Assembly: GCA_029879665.1 (NCBI GenBank)
Contig: JAOUPW010000093.1
Span: forward strand, 1-7,065
Reading direction: 5' to 3'
Origin: Rhodospirillales bacterium
GTDB lineage: Bacteria > Pseudomonadota > Alphaproteobacteria > Rhodospirillales > JAOUPW01
Length of the DNA: 7,065 nucleotides
The notes under the pieces were generated by a model. The model made no database searches, was not told the DNA's origin, and was given only the letters and a program-made list of their open reading frames with translations. The position numbers and the translations under genes were made by a program. Shown one piece after another: positions 1 through 5,982 of this stretch; the stretch's first letter is position 1, and every line of letters begins with the position of its first letter.

Positions 1-34
1 GCCAAACCGGTAAATCATCAATAACGGCTCACTT

Positions 35-53
35 GTGAATAATAATCATTGAA
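35..53. promoter_or_regulatory. weak Fur-like box upstream of the DUF1326 gene
   Basis: The 19 bases here match 13 of 19 positions of the classical Fur consensus, with the run AATAATCATT forming the conserved core and right half of the site. The match is lopsided: the last three positions all differ. In alphaproteobacteria Fur homologues often act as manganese (Mur) regulators, so a metal-responsive operator ahead of a Cys-rich protein gene would make sense, but an AT-rich leader can reach this score by chance. Confidence 0.2.
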
Positions 54-71
54 ATCTCAAGGTAATCTCAA
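53..71 (+). repeat. tandem direct repeat AATCTCAA, 11-bp period
   Basis: AATCTCAA occurs at 53-60 and again at 64-71, so the two copies are one helical turn apart. Such spacing is typical of sites for tandemly bound response regulators or activators. The first copy is also the right half of TTGA-AATC-TCAA (49-60), an inverted repeat with a 4-base spacer. No convincing -35/-10 pair was found next to it, so the regulatory role is an inference. Confidence 0.25.
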
Positions 72-187
72 TCTTCTCTTCAAGCAAGATTTCCCCTGAT
101 CTCCCATGATGCAACCGTCATTCAGCACGTTATGAAAGCCCCGTATCCATAGAATTAATTCCAACCCCCAGATAAAGGAAGTCAATC

Positions 188-787
188 ATGTCCTGGTCCC
201 TGAACGGAATCTATTTTGAAAGTTGCAACTGCGATACCGCGTGTCCGTGTTTGTTCCTCAGCGCGCCGACCCAGGGAGAATGCAAGGCCCTGGTCGGTTG
301 GCACATTGAGAAGGGGGAGGATGGCGATGTTTCTCTTTCAGGGCTCAATATCGCGCTTGCCGTCCATTCACCGGGGCCCATGGCCGAAACCCCGTGGAAG
401 GTGGCGGTCTATGTCGATGAGCGTGCCGATGAAGATCAGCGTGCCGCGCTTCTAAATATCTTCGGCGGCAAGGCGGGTGGCCACCCTGCGCGTCTCGCTA
501 CCCATATCGGAGAAATCGTCGGGGTCAAATTTACGCCCATCGATTTTTCGGCGAACGGGGATAAACATTCTCTGAAAATTCCGGAAATTGCAGATGTCGA
601 AATCGTGCAGATACAGGGCCAGAACGACGGCCCCATCAAGATCACCGGACACCCGCTTTGTGTTGCTCCCGGCTTTCCGGCGACGGTCGCCAAAACCACG
701 AAACACACCTATGCCGATCACGGCATGGCATGGGAGCTTTCCGACAAGACAGGCGTCTTCTCGCCTTTCGCGTATCAGAGCGAATAG
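188..787 (+). CDS. DUF1326 domain protein
   Basis: This 199-residue protein matches the DUF1326 family over its whole length. The N-terminus carries the family signature CNCDTACPC, giving cysteines at residues 13, 15, 19 and 21, with another in ECKALVGWHIEKG at about residue 32 and a later one in GHPLCVAPG. The closely spaced cysteines look suited to binding a soft metal or to thiol chemistry, but no function is established for the family to my knowledge. There is no signal peptide or membrane segment, so it is probably cytoplasmic. The start is well supported: AAGGAAG at 175-181 lies 6 bases before the ATG. The stop is 23 bases upstream of a DUF2182 membrane protein, a pairing I know to recur in proteobacteria, so the two are probably cotranscribed and may act together. 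Confidence 0.9.
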   Translation: MSWSLNGIYFESCNCDTACPCLFLSAPTQGECKALVGWHIEKGEDGDVSLSGLNIALAVHSPGPMAETPWKVAVYVDERADEDQRAALLNIFGGKAGGHPARLATHIGEIVGVKFTPIDFSANGDKHSLKIPEIADVEIVQIQGQNDGPIKITGHPLCVAPGFPATVAKTTKHTYADHGMAWELSDKTGVFSPFAYQSE

Positions 788-810
788 TCCCGAGCCGCCG
801 GAGAACGCCC

Positions 811-1596
811 ATGCATAGCGCTTCGCCCAGAATTTCCCCCTCCCGGCTTGCCCTCTGGCTTGGCGGTCCGGTTGCCATCGCGCTCGGATGCTGGATCTAT
901 CTGGCCATGATGATTGGCGACATGTCGAATATTCCAGGCATGTCGTCGATGATGATGAAACCGCACGCCTTTAATCCAATCCAGTTTTTCGGCCAATTCT
1001 TCGGATTGTTCCTCATGTGGACAATCATGATGGCGGCGATGATGCTGCCGACGGCGGTGCCGATGATTATGGCCTACGCCCGCATGCGGGCGGGGGAGCG
1101 CCGCCGCAGCGCTCCCTGGCTGTCGGTCCTCATGTTCTCGGGCGGCTATCTTGCGGCCTGGTCTGCCTTCAGTCTCGGGGCAACCCTACTTCAAACAGGG
1201 TTAACCGATCTTGCATTGCTTTCGCCGATGATGATGCAACTTCCTCCCGGCCCTCTCGCTGGTGGTGTTCTCATTGCCGCCGGAGTCTATCAGTTAATGC
1301 CGTTGAAGCAGGCCTGCCTCAGTCAATGCCGAACGCCGATTGCTTTTCTTATGACCCAATGGCGAGAAGGAAATTGGGGAGGCTTCGTGATGGGATGGCG
1401 GCACGGTCTATTCTGTGTCGGGTGTTGTTGGGCGCTTATGGGGATTCTTTTCGTCACGGGAATTATGAATAGTGCCTGGATCATCGCGATAACGCTTTAT
1501 GTTCTTATCGAGAAAGTCGTTCCCCATAGCCAAACCGTTTCAACAGTGGCCGGCATCAGCATGATCGGCATGGGAATCTGGACCGTACTGGCCTAA
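811..1596 (+). CDS. DUF2182 integral membrane protein
   Basis: A 261-residue polytopic membrane protein of the DUF2182 family, annotated elsewhere as predicted metal-binding. I place about six to seven membrane helices, near residues 13-33, 57-82, 101-125, 148-165, 195-215, 220-235 and 243-260. Family hallmarks are the Met-rich helix MWTIMMAAMMLPTAVPMIM, the segment GYLAAWSAFSLG, and the block from MPLKQACLSQC to GWRHGLFCVGCCWALM, which holds five cysteines and a histidine. Between helices 1 and 2 lies the Met-rich stretch MIGDMSNIPGMSSMMMKPH. Met, Cys and His at this density suggest Cu(I) or similar soft-metal binding; that is inference. The start at 811 has GGAG with 7-base spacing; an upstream in-frame ATG at 658 lies inside the DUF1326 gene and is rejected. 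It is probably the second gene of an operon with the DUF1326 gene. Confidence 0.9.
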   Translation: MHSASPRISPSRLALWLGGPVAIALGCWIYLAMMIGDMSNIPGMSSMMMKPHAFNPIQFFGQFFGLFLMWTIMMAAMMLPTAVPMIMAYARMRAGERRRSAPWLSVLMFSGGYLAAWSAFSLGATLLQTGLTDLALLSPMMMQLPPGPLAGGVLIAAGVYQLMPLKQACLSQCRTPIAFLMTQWREGNWGGFVMGWRHGLFCVGCCWALMGILFVTGIMNSAWIIAITLYVLIEKVVPHSQTVSTVAGISMIGMGIWTVLA

Positions 1597-1651
1597 ACGA
1601 CGGACGCTGCGCTTGGCTGCAATGCCGTCAGTTTCTGGAAGCCTCCCCCGT

Positions 1652-2881
1652 TCACGCCGGCGCCCGGGAAAGCCGTTCCACGGGGCGGTCGTTGATGGGC
1701 AGGTGCAACAGGGCGCTGACCACGCCCAAGGCAATGGCCATCCACCAGATGGCGTCATAGCTGCCGGTCAGGTCAAACAGCAACCCGCCCAGCCAGACCC
1801 CGGTAAAACTGCCCAGTTGGTGGCTGAGATAAACGAAGCCGTACAGCACCCCCATGTAGCGCACGCCGAAAAACTGCGCCACCAGCCCGGTGGTCAGCGG
1901 CACGGTGCTGAGCCAGAGCAGGCCGATCACGGAAGCAAAGAGGGTCAACGTCACCGGACTGAGGGGCAACAGGAAGAACGCGGCGATGGAAATCGAGCGC
2001 AGCAAGTAGATGGAGCTTAGAAGATATTTTTTCGGATACTTCCCGCCCAACCATCCCGACAGCCAGCTGCCGAGCATGTTGAAGAGCGCGATCAGCATCA
2101 GCGCCATGGCGCCCATTTCCGGGCTGGCGCCCTTGTCCCCCAGATAGGCGGGCAGATGGGCGGCGATAAACAGGATCTGAAAACCGCAAACGAAATAACC
2201 CAGGGTCAACAGCCGCAAGCTCCGGTGACGGAAGGCTTCGGACAGGGCCTCCCCCATGTTGATTTCCGTATCCCGGCCGGTTTCCGCCGTCACCCCGCCG
2301 GACATGGAAAAGGCCAGGGGTACGATCAACCCGGCCAGGACGGCAACCATGATCAACGCCGGCACCCAGCCGTAACCGCTGATCATCGCCTGGTTGAACG
2401 GCACGATCAGCAATTGTCCGCCGGTGGCGGCGGAGGTAACCACCCCCAGCCACAGGCTGCGCCGGGCGGGCGGCGCGACGCGGCTGACCACGGCCAGCAC
2501 CAGCGGCAGCCCGCAGGCACCAAGGCCGATCCCCGCCAGGATGCCCCCCGATGAAATCATCATGGCCGGGGTCGTCGATTGGCTCATGAAAAAAACCCCG
2601 GCGGAAAACAACGCCCCGCCCAGGGCCACGGTCCGGGGCGCGCCCCATTTATCGGCCAGGGCGCCGGCCAGGGGGGCGCTGAGGCCGATGATGATGTTCT
2701 GCACCGCGAACGCCATGGACAGCGGTTCGCGGCCCCAGTCCAGATCCAGGGTGACGGGGCGCATGAACAGGCCGAAACTTTGCCGGATGCCGAAGGAGAT
2801 GTAGACGATCATCGCCGCGACAGCGACGACGAAGACGGGCTTGCGCCAGATATTCGTGAAAGCGTCAGTGAGGCCGGAAAT
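1652..2881 (-). CDS. MFS transporter, ATT start
   Basis: A major facilitator superfamily transporter of 409 residues with the usual 12 hydrophobic helices in two halves. The signature loop between helices 2 and 3 is visible as GALADKWGAPR (about residues 73-83). The N-terminal FGIRQSFGLF motif resembles the monocarboxylate/oxalate-porter-like branch, but the substrate cannot be read from sequence. The first ATG (2812) would cut helix 1 in half. Upstream, the frame is open to a TGA at 2921-2923 and reads naturally as SGLTDAFTNIWRKPVFVV, yet holds no ATG, GTG or TTG. The ATT at 2881-2879 has AGGGAGG at the ideal 7-base spacing and gives a family-typical length. The gene converges on the DUF2182 gene, with 55 bases between stops and no clear terminator. 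Confidence 0.88.
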   Translation of the reverse strand: MSGLTDAFTNIWRKPVFVVAVAAMIVYISFGIRQSFGLFMRPVTLDLDWGREPLSMAFAVQNIIIGLSAPLAGALADKWGAPRTVALGGALFSAGVFFMSQSTTPAMMISSGGILAGIGLGACGLPLVLAVVSRVAPPARRSLWLGVVTSAATGGQLLIVPFNQAMISGYGWVPALIMVAVLAGLIVPLAFSMSGGVTAETGRDTEINMGEALSEAFRHRSLRLLTLGYFVCGFQILFIAAHLPAYLGDKGASPEMGAMALMLIALFNMLGSWLSGWLGGKYPKKYLLSSIYLLRSISIAAFFLLPLSPVTLTLFASVIGLLWLSTVPLTTGLVAQFFGVRYMGVLYGFVYLSHQLGSFTGVWLGGLLFDLTGSYDAIWWMAIALGVVSALLHLPINDRPVERLSRAPA

Positions 2882-2895
2882 GGATTTGCCTCCCT
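2879..2895 (-). promoter_or_regulatory. Shine-Dalgarno and ATT start of the MFS gene
   Basis: On the reverse strand AGGGAGG (2895-2889) is followed by 7 bases and then ATT (2881-2879). This near-perfect ribosome site has no standard start codon in the transporter frame at any workable distance, which marks ATT as the probable start. A sequencing error or a recent ATG-to-ATT change would look the same. Confidence 0.6.
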
Positions 2896-3006
2896 GTCCA
2901 TAGCCGTAGTGGTTGAAGTCTCATCCGAATTCAATCCCATATCCGGCAGCTTTGAAAGGAAATAAATCCCGGCGGCCGTCGTTTGGCACGGATCCGACGC
3001 GGCCCC

Positions 3007-3020
3007 TTGACCGTCATCAA
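3007..3020. promoter_or_regulatory. FNR/DNR-type operator
   Basis: TTGACCGTCATCAA matches the FNR/DNR consensus TTGAT-N4-ATCAA at 9 of 10 fixed positions, and the dyad extends outward to CCTTGA-N6-TCAAGG (3005-3022). It sits between the divergent MFS and DUF2946 genes. Its centre, 3013.5, lies 34 bases before the centre of the hexamer TATTAT at 3045-3050, close to the spacing of class II FNR-dependent promoters (centre near -41.5). The Crp/Fnr-family gene at 3669-4499 has the recognition residues expected to bind such a box, so autoregulation is likely. Direct evidence of binding is absent. Confidence 0.6.
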
Positions 3021-3045
3021 GGACGCCGATGCCCTTGATGACGGT
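3010..3045. repeat. 13-bp perfect inverted repeat
   Basis: ACCGTCATCAAGG (3010-3022) and CCTTGATGACGGT (3033-3045) are perfect reverse complements separated by 10 bases. The left arm includes the right half of the FNR-type box, and the right arm ends at the -10 element. No T-run follows on either strand, so it is a poor terminator. CCTTGA at 3005-3010 could pair with TCAAGG at 3017-3022 instead, giving mutually exclusive foldings. It may be a second, overlapping operator or a cruciform-forming site. Confidence 0.7.
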
Positions 3046-3050
3046 ATTAT
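3045..3050 (+). promoter_or_regulatory. -10 element of the DUF2946 promoter
   Basis: TATTAT matches the -10 consensus TATAAT at five of six bases. No recognisable -35 hexamer lies 16-18 bases upstream, as expected for a promoter that depends on an activator bound at the FNR-type box at 3007-3020. Transcription would begin near 3055-3058, giving a leader of about 70 bases. Confidence 0.4.
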
Positions 3051-3075
3051 GGACCCGGTTGTTTTAAATGCCCCT

Positions 3076-3099
3076 GGCCTCCGCTTCGGTGCGGAGGCC
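3076..3099 (+). other. GC-rich 9-bp hairpin in the DUF2946 leader
   Basis: GGCCTCCGC (3076-3084) pairs perfectly with GCGGAGGCC (3091-3099) around the 6-base loop TTCGGT. In the predicted transcript the hairpin ends 5 bases before the purine-rich ribosome site AAGGAAGGG (3105-3113) of the DUF2946 gene. It could stabilise the leader or influence ribosome access. There is no T-run, and it does not match a riboswitch class I recognise. Confidence 0.55.
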
Positions 3100-3125
3100 G
3101 CGAGAAGGAAGGGTGTTCGCCCCCC

Positions 3126-3560
3126 ATGGCTTTCCCGGCGTACCGCCATTTATTTCCGTCCAAACGCCGCGCTTTATTCGCGCGTGTTGTGGCGTGGGTG
3201 CTGTTCTTCAACATCCTGGCGGCGGCGGTCTTGCCCAGCATGTCTTCCCTGGAGGCCGGCCCCTTGCCGGACTTCAGCAACCAGAAGAATACTATCGTCA
3301 TTTGTACGCCAAGCGGCCTACGGCTTGTTTACCTGGACAGCACCGGCCAGCCCGTTCCCGATAAAATGGCGGAGGATGGTTTCTGTCCGCTCTGTCTGCC
3401 GGTTTTCAAGACGCTGACCTGCATGCCATCCATCCCGGCGAACACGGCCCGGAATTATATTCATTTCGAATCCGTTGTTCCGGCAACCCCCGACCGGCCA
3501 ATGCCTTTGGCCCTGTCCGCGGACTCCTGCCCACGGGCGCCGCCTCTCCTCCTGATCTGA
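3126..3560 (+). CDS. DUF2946 family protein with CxxC motif
   Basis: A 144-residue protein resembling the DUF2946 family. A basic N-terminus is followed by one hydrophobic segment (about residues 19-38), acting as signal anchor or signal peptide, so the rest should face the periplasm. The family pattern is seen as CTPSG with Cys60, then FCPLCLP with Cys87 and Cys90. Such genes often lie near copper-handling or TonB-receptor genes; a copper-related or thiol role is an inference. The ATG at 3126 follows AAGGAAGGG (3105-3113) at a rather long 12 bases. Upstream lie an activator-type promoter and a leader hairpin. A Crp/Fnr regulator gene follows after 108 bases and may share its transcript. Confidence 0.75.
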   Translation: MAFPAYRHLFPSKRRALFARVVAWVLFFNILAAAVLPSMSSLEAGPLPDFSNQKNTIVICTPSGLRLVYLDSTGQPVPDKMAEDGFCPLCLPVFKTLTCMPSIPANTARNYIHFESVVPATPDRPMPLALSADSCPRAPPLLLI

Positions 3561-3588
3561 TCCAGCACAATCCCCGTCGTTATGCCGG

Positions 3589-3614
3589 CGGCCTCCTCTG
3601 CGGAGTCCGTTTCT
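3589..3614 (+). terminator. weak terminator-like hairpin
   Basis: CGGCCTCC (3589-3596) can pair with GGAGTCCG (3602-3609) with one C-T mismatch and a 5-base loop, followed by TTTCT. It lies between the DUF2946 and Crp/Fnr genes. The stem is short and the T-run broken, so at most it would attenuate transcription into the regulator gene. Confidence 0.25.
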
Positions 3615-3668
3615 CACGGCGCCGGCCACGGGTTCCTAATTAGCTTTTGTCAGATAAGGACACTTCAG

Positions 3669-4499
3669 ATGAGACCGAACCTCGACATGTTCGACAACTT
3701 TAATGAATCACGACTCAACAATCATGAATTCATCACCGCCGAAGATATGGAGACCATCGTCCGCTCGGCCCTATTCGCAAACCTACCCGACGATTCCCGG
3801 GAATGGCTGCTCGGTCAGGCCTCGGTTGTCACCCATGCCAGCAAGGATATTTTGTTTCAACAAGGACAAGCCGCAAAATATTTTTATCTGCTGCTGGACG
3901 GCTGGGTGAAAATATTCCGGAACATGCCCGACAATACGCAAGCTATCCTCGCGATCCGCAAGAACGGGGAACCCATCGCCGATACCACGATTATCATAGG
4001 CGGCAACCATACCACCGGCGCCGAGGCTGTGAGCGATGCTCGCTTGCTGCAGATTCCCGCCAAACCGTTTTTGAAATTGCTGCGTGAGGACAGTGCCTTT
4101 TCCATGTCGATACTGGACTCCGTTTCACAAAGGATTCTCGAAATGGATCTCAGACTCGAACGGCTGCAGGTGCATTCCGTACCCCAGCGCTTCGGTGATT
4201 TTTTGCTCAGCCTTATCGGTACCGAGAAAAAAATGGCGATGGTGGAACTTCCCTTTGACAAGTCGCTTTTGGCGGCGAGCTTGGGAATGAAACCGGAAAC
4301 CCTATCGCGGGCACAGTCAATGCTGAAGGAATACGGCGTCAGGGCCGACCCCTACAGCAAGAAAGTCGCGCTCTATGATATCCCCAAACTGCGGAGGTAT
4401 TGCCGCCAAGGCGCCCGCAAGGCGCAACGTCAGGACCGCGCCGCGACTACCCGGAAACGCGGGTCCCCATCATCAAAGCGACTGCACCTTGTCGGGTAG
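3669..4499 (+). CDS. Crp/Fnr-family transcriptional regulator (DNR/FNR-like)
   Basis: A 276-residue cytoplasmic DNA-binding regulator. Residues about 34-140 form the cyclic-nucleotide-binding-like beta-roll (ILFQQGQAAKYFYLLLDGWVK), about 141-170 the dimerisation helix, and about 183-240 the winged helix-turn-helix. The recognition helix reads KPETLSRAQSMLKEYGV; Glu210, Ser213 and Arg214 sit where FNR uses E-x-x-S-R to read TTGAT. There is no N-terminal cysteine cluster for an iron-sulfur centre and no convincing cAMP-contact pattern; the only cysteine is Cys245. A heme- or ligand-sensing DNR-like class is therefore possible, but the signal is unknown. The last 35 residues are unusually basic. 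The ATG at 3669 follows AAGGA at 8 bases; an upstream in-frame start at 3582 lacks such a site, and an internal ATG at 3690 is a weaker alternative. Confidence 0.88.
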   Translation: MRPNLDMFDNFNESRLNNHEFITAEDMETIVRSALFANLPDDSREWLLGQASVVTHASKDILFQQGQAAKYFYLLLDGWVKIFRNMPDNTQAILAIRKNGEPIADTTIIIGGNHTTGAEAVSDARLLQIPAKPFLKLLREDSAFSMSILDSVSQRILEMDLRLERLQVHSVPQRFGDFLLSLIGTEKKMAMVELPFDKSLLAASLGMKPETLSRAQSMLKEYGVRADPYSKKVALYDIPKLRRYCRQGARKAQRQDRAATTRKRGSPSSKRLHLVG

Positions 4500-4545
4500 C
4501 GCAAATCCCAAGTGGTTCGATTGAACCGTGATTGCGCATTTGCGC
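4499..4545. repeat. structured intergenic repeat, copy 1
   Basis: The unit begins on the last base of the regulator's stop codon. An outer stem GCGCAAAT (4499-4506) pairs with ATTTGCGC (4538-4545). Inside, GGTTC (4514-4518) pairs with GAACC (4523-4527) around GATT, extended by two G-T wobbles. It shares the blocks GCAAATCCC, AG-GG-TC and ATTTGCG with the unit at 6356-6399. It lies between convergent genes and could act as a transcript 3'-end or a REP-like element; there is no T-run. Confidence 0.65.
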
Positions 4546-4581
4546 AGTAACAATAAGCAAATACCGGGCGGGTCGGTGAAA

Positions 4582-5823
4582 TCAATCGCTGACTTGGTTG
4601 CGCCCCGCCTTCTTTGCCCGGTAGAGCGCCTTGTCGGCTTCCCTGAGAACTTCCTCGGGGGTATCGGCGTCTTCGAAATCAGCGACGCCGATGGAAATGG
4701 TGACTTTGACCACTTTCGGTTTAGGCCCGCGTTTCAGCTTCTTCGGTTTCTTTTTCGGACGATCCTTGGCCCGTAGGGCAAATTCGGTTCCAGAGATGGT
4801 ATCGCATAGTTCTTGCAGATAATCCCATGCGTCTTCCAGATCCTTGCCGGGATAAAGGATGGTAAATTCTTCGCCGCCATAACGGTAGGCGCGTCCGCCC
4901 CCGCCGATTTCCCCCAGGCGGTAAGCCATCATCTGCAACACCTGATCGCCGGCGTCATGACCGTAGGTATCGTTGAATTTTTTGAAATGATCCACATCGA
5001 GCATGGCGATAGCATAGCGGCCGGGAAGTTTCTTCATGCCATCGGTGAGCGCGCGGCGCCCGGGCAGCCCGGTCAATTCGTCATGGAAAGCCATGCGGTA
5101 GGCATCCTGGACCACGGCGACGGTCAGGATCAGGGTCGCGCCGATGAAAAAAATATCCGGTGTCAGACCCCTGGCGACGGCATGCATGGCAATTGCGGAG
5201 GCCAGCAGGGCGGTGACCGAGGCCCCTTCAAGGCCGCTTTTGTTTAGCACCCAACGGGCGATCAGGATCGAGAAGGCGAGAATGAACGCGAACATGGCCG
5301 GTTGCGGCAAATAGGTCCATTGATCGAATTCGGGCGGCAGCAGGCGCACATGCAGCATTTGCCCGGCGGCCACGGCTATACCGCTATGGGCGATCAGGTA
5401 AACGGCAACGCCCTGGGCGACGAGGACTCCGGCGCGGATCATCCCGTGAAGGGTGAGGACGCCCCGTTCCTCTAGAAATGCCATGACGGCGATGTTCAGC
5501 GGCAGCAATACGGCAGCGGCGGCATAGACGACCTGGCCCAGGACATCCTTGCCCGGTGGTGCTTGAAAAAAAGCGATCATCACGCCATGAACGGTCGCGA
5601 TTACAACCAGAGAAAAGGTGATGCGGCTACGGTTGAACCGCCACCCCATAACGCCGCCAACCGCCGCTGCCAACCAGGGGAAAAACGGCAGCATTGCTTT
5701 TCCCAACGGCGGCAGTTCAGCGTCTTGCCCCGCCGCCACCGCCGCAACGATCAGAATCAGAACCGGGATCGGAAATCCGACGGTGTATTTTTTAAGCACA
5801 GAAAACATCGGGCTAGAACACAC
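4582..5823 (-). CDS. membrane-anchored diguanylate cyclase (GGDEF)
   Basis: A 413-residue protein predicted to make cyclic di-GMP from two GTP. The first ~240 residues hold about seven or eight hydrophobic helices and no known sensor domain. The GGDEF domain runs from about 245 to 413, with HDELTGLPGRRAL (247-259), the metal- and substrate-binding DVDHFKKFNDTYGHDAGD (276-293) and active-site GGEEF (316-320), so it should be catalytically competent. The inhibitory I-site position (307-310) is GGGG instead of RxxD. A Lys/Arg/Pro-rich insertion covers about 352-373, before the VTISIGVA strand. The GTG start is supported by GAGGG 6 bases upstream; the ATG five codons in has no ribosome site. It converges on the Crp/Fnr gene and diverges from the DUF423 gene. 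Confidence 0.93.
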   Translation of the reverse strand: MCSSPMFSVLKKYTVGFPIPVLILIVAAVAAGQDAELPPLGKAMLPFFPWLAAAVGGVMGWRFNRSRITFSLVVIATVHGVMIAFFQAPPGKDVLGQVVYAAAAVLLPLNIAVMAFLEERGVLTLHGMIRAGVLVAQGVAVYLIAHSGIAVAAGQMLHVRLLPPEFDQWTYLPQPAMFAFILAFSILIARWVLNKSGLEGASVTALLASAIAMHAVARGLTPDIFFIGATLILTVAVVQDAYRMAFHDELTGLPGRRALTDGMKKLPGRYAIAMLDVDHFKKFNDTYGHDAGDQVLQMMAYRLGEIGGGGRAYRYGGEEFTILYPGKDLEDAWDYLQELCDTISGTEFALRAKDRPKKKPKKLKRGPKPKVVKVTISIGVADFEDADTPEEVLREADKALYRAKKAGRNQVSD

Positions 5824-5834
5824 TCGGAACCCTC
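5821..5834 (-). promoter_or_regulatory. ribosome site fixing the GTG start of the diguanylate cyclase
   Basis: On the reverse strand GAGGG (5834-5830) is followed by TTCCGA and then GTG (5823-5821). This favours the GTG over the in-frame ATG at 5808, which has no purine-rich site before it. Confidence 0.6.
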
Positions 5835-5939
5835 AAAATTCCATTAATTCCCTTGTGAATCTGGGCTAAATTTGGGAACCCTTTCAGGTCTTACGATTCA
5901 TGCTATGCTGTTCGCCATTCATCTGGGGGGGGAACTTAC

Positions 5940-5978
5940 ATGGTTCGCATCATCGGGTACGGCGGAATTTCGGGATAA
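5940..5978 (+). CDS. possible 12-codon leader ORF before the DUF423 gene
   Basis: An ATG at 5940 follows a run of eight G (5925-5932) at 7 bases and encodes MVRIIGYGGISG, ending at TAA (5976-5978), 4 bases before the DUF423 start. The spacing and position suit translational coupling of a weakly sited downstream start. Nothing in the peptide suggests a function, and a chance ORF of this size is common. Confidence 0.25.
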   Translation: MVRIIGYGGISG

Positions 5979-5982
5979 CACC

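Noticed and set aside
1597..1651. Terminator between the converging DUF2182 and MFS genes
   Set aside because: Only a 5-bp GACGG/CCGTC pairing with a long loop was found, without a T-run.
1773..2648. 291-codon open frame antisense-phase to the MFS gene
   Set aside because: It lies in another frame of the same strand as a clear transporter, is rich in Arg, Gly and Pro as GC-rich shadow frames are, and has no recognisable domain.
2810..2812. ATG as the MFS start
   Set aside because: It would begin in the middle of the first membrane helix and has no ribosome site, while the frame upstream reads as normal transporter N-terminus.
3061..3125. Riboswitch such as cobalamin in the DUF2946 leader
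   Set aside because: There is a strong hairpin, but none of the conserved cobalamin-riboswitch blocks I know are present, and the leader is too short for one.
4528..4776. Forward 82-codon open frame over the end of the diguanylate cyclase gene
   Set aside because: It is mostly the complement of the GGDEF coding region and starts inside the structured repeat.
5872..5982. N-terminal extension of the DUF423 protein from a TTG
   Set aside because: The extra 37 residues are not typical of the family, and the family start matches ATG 5983.
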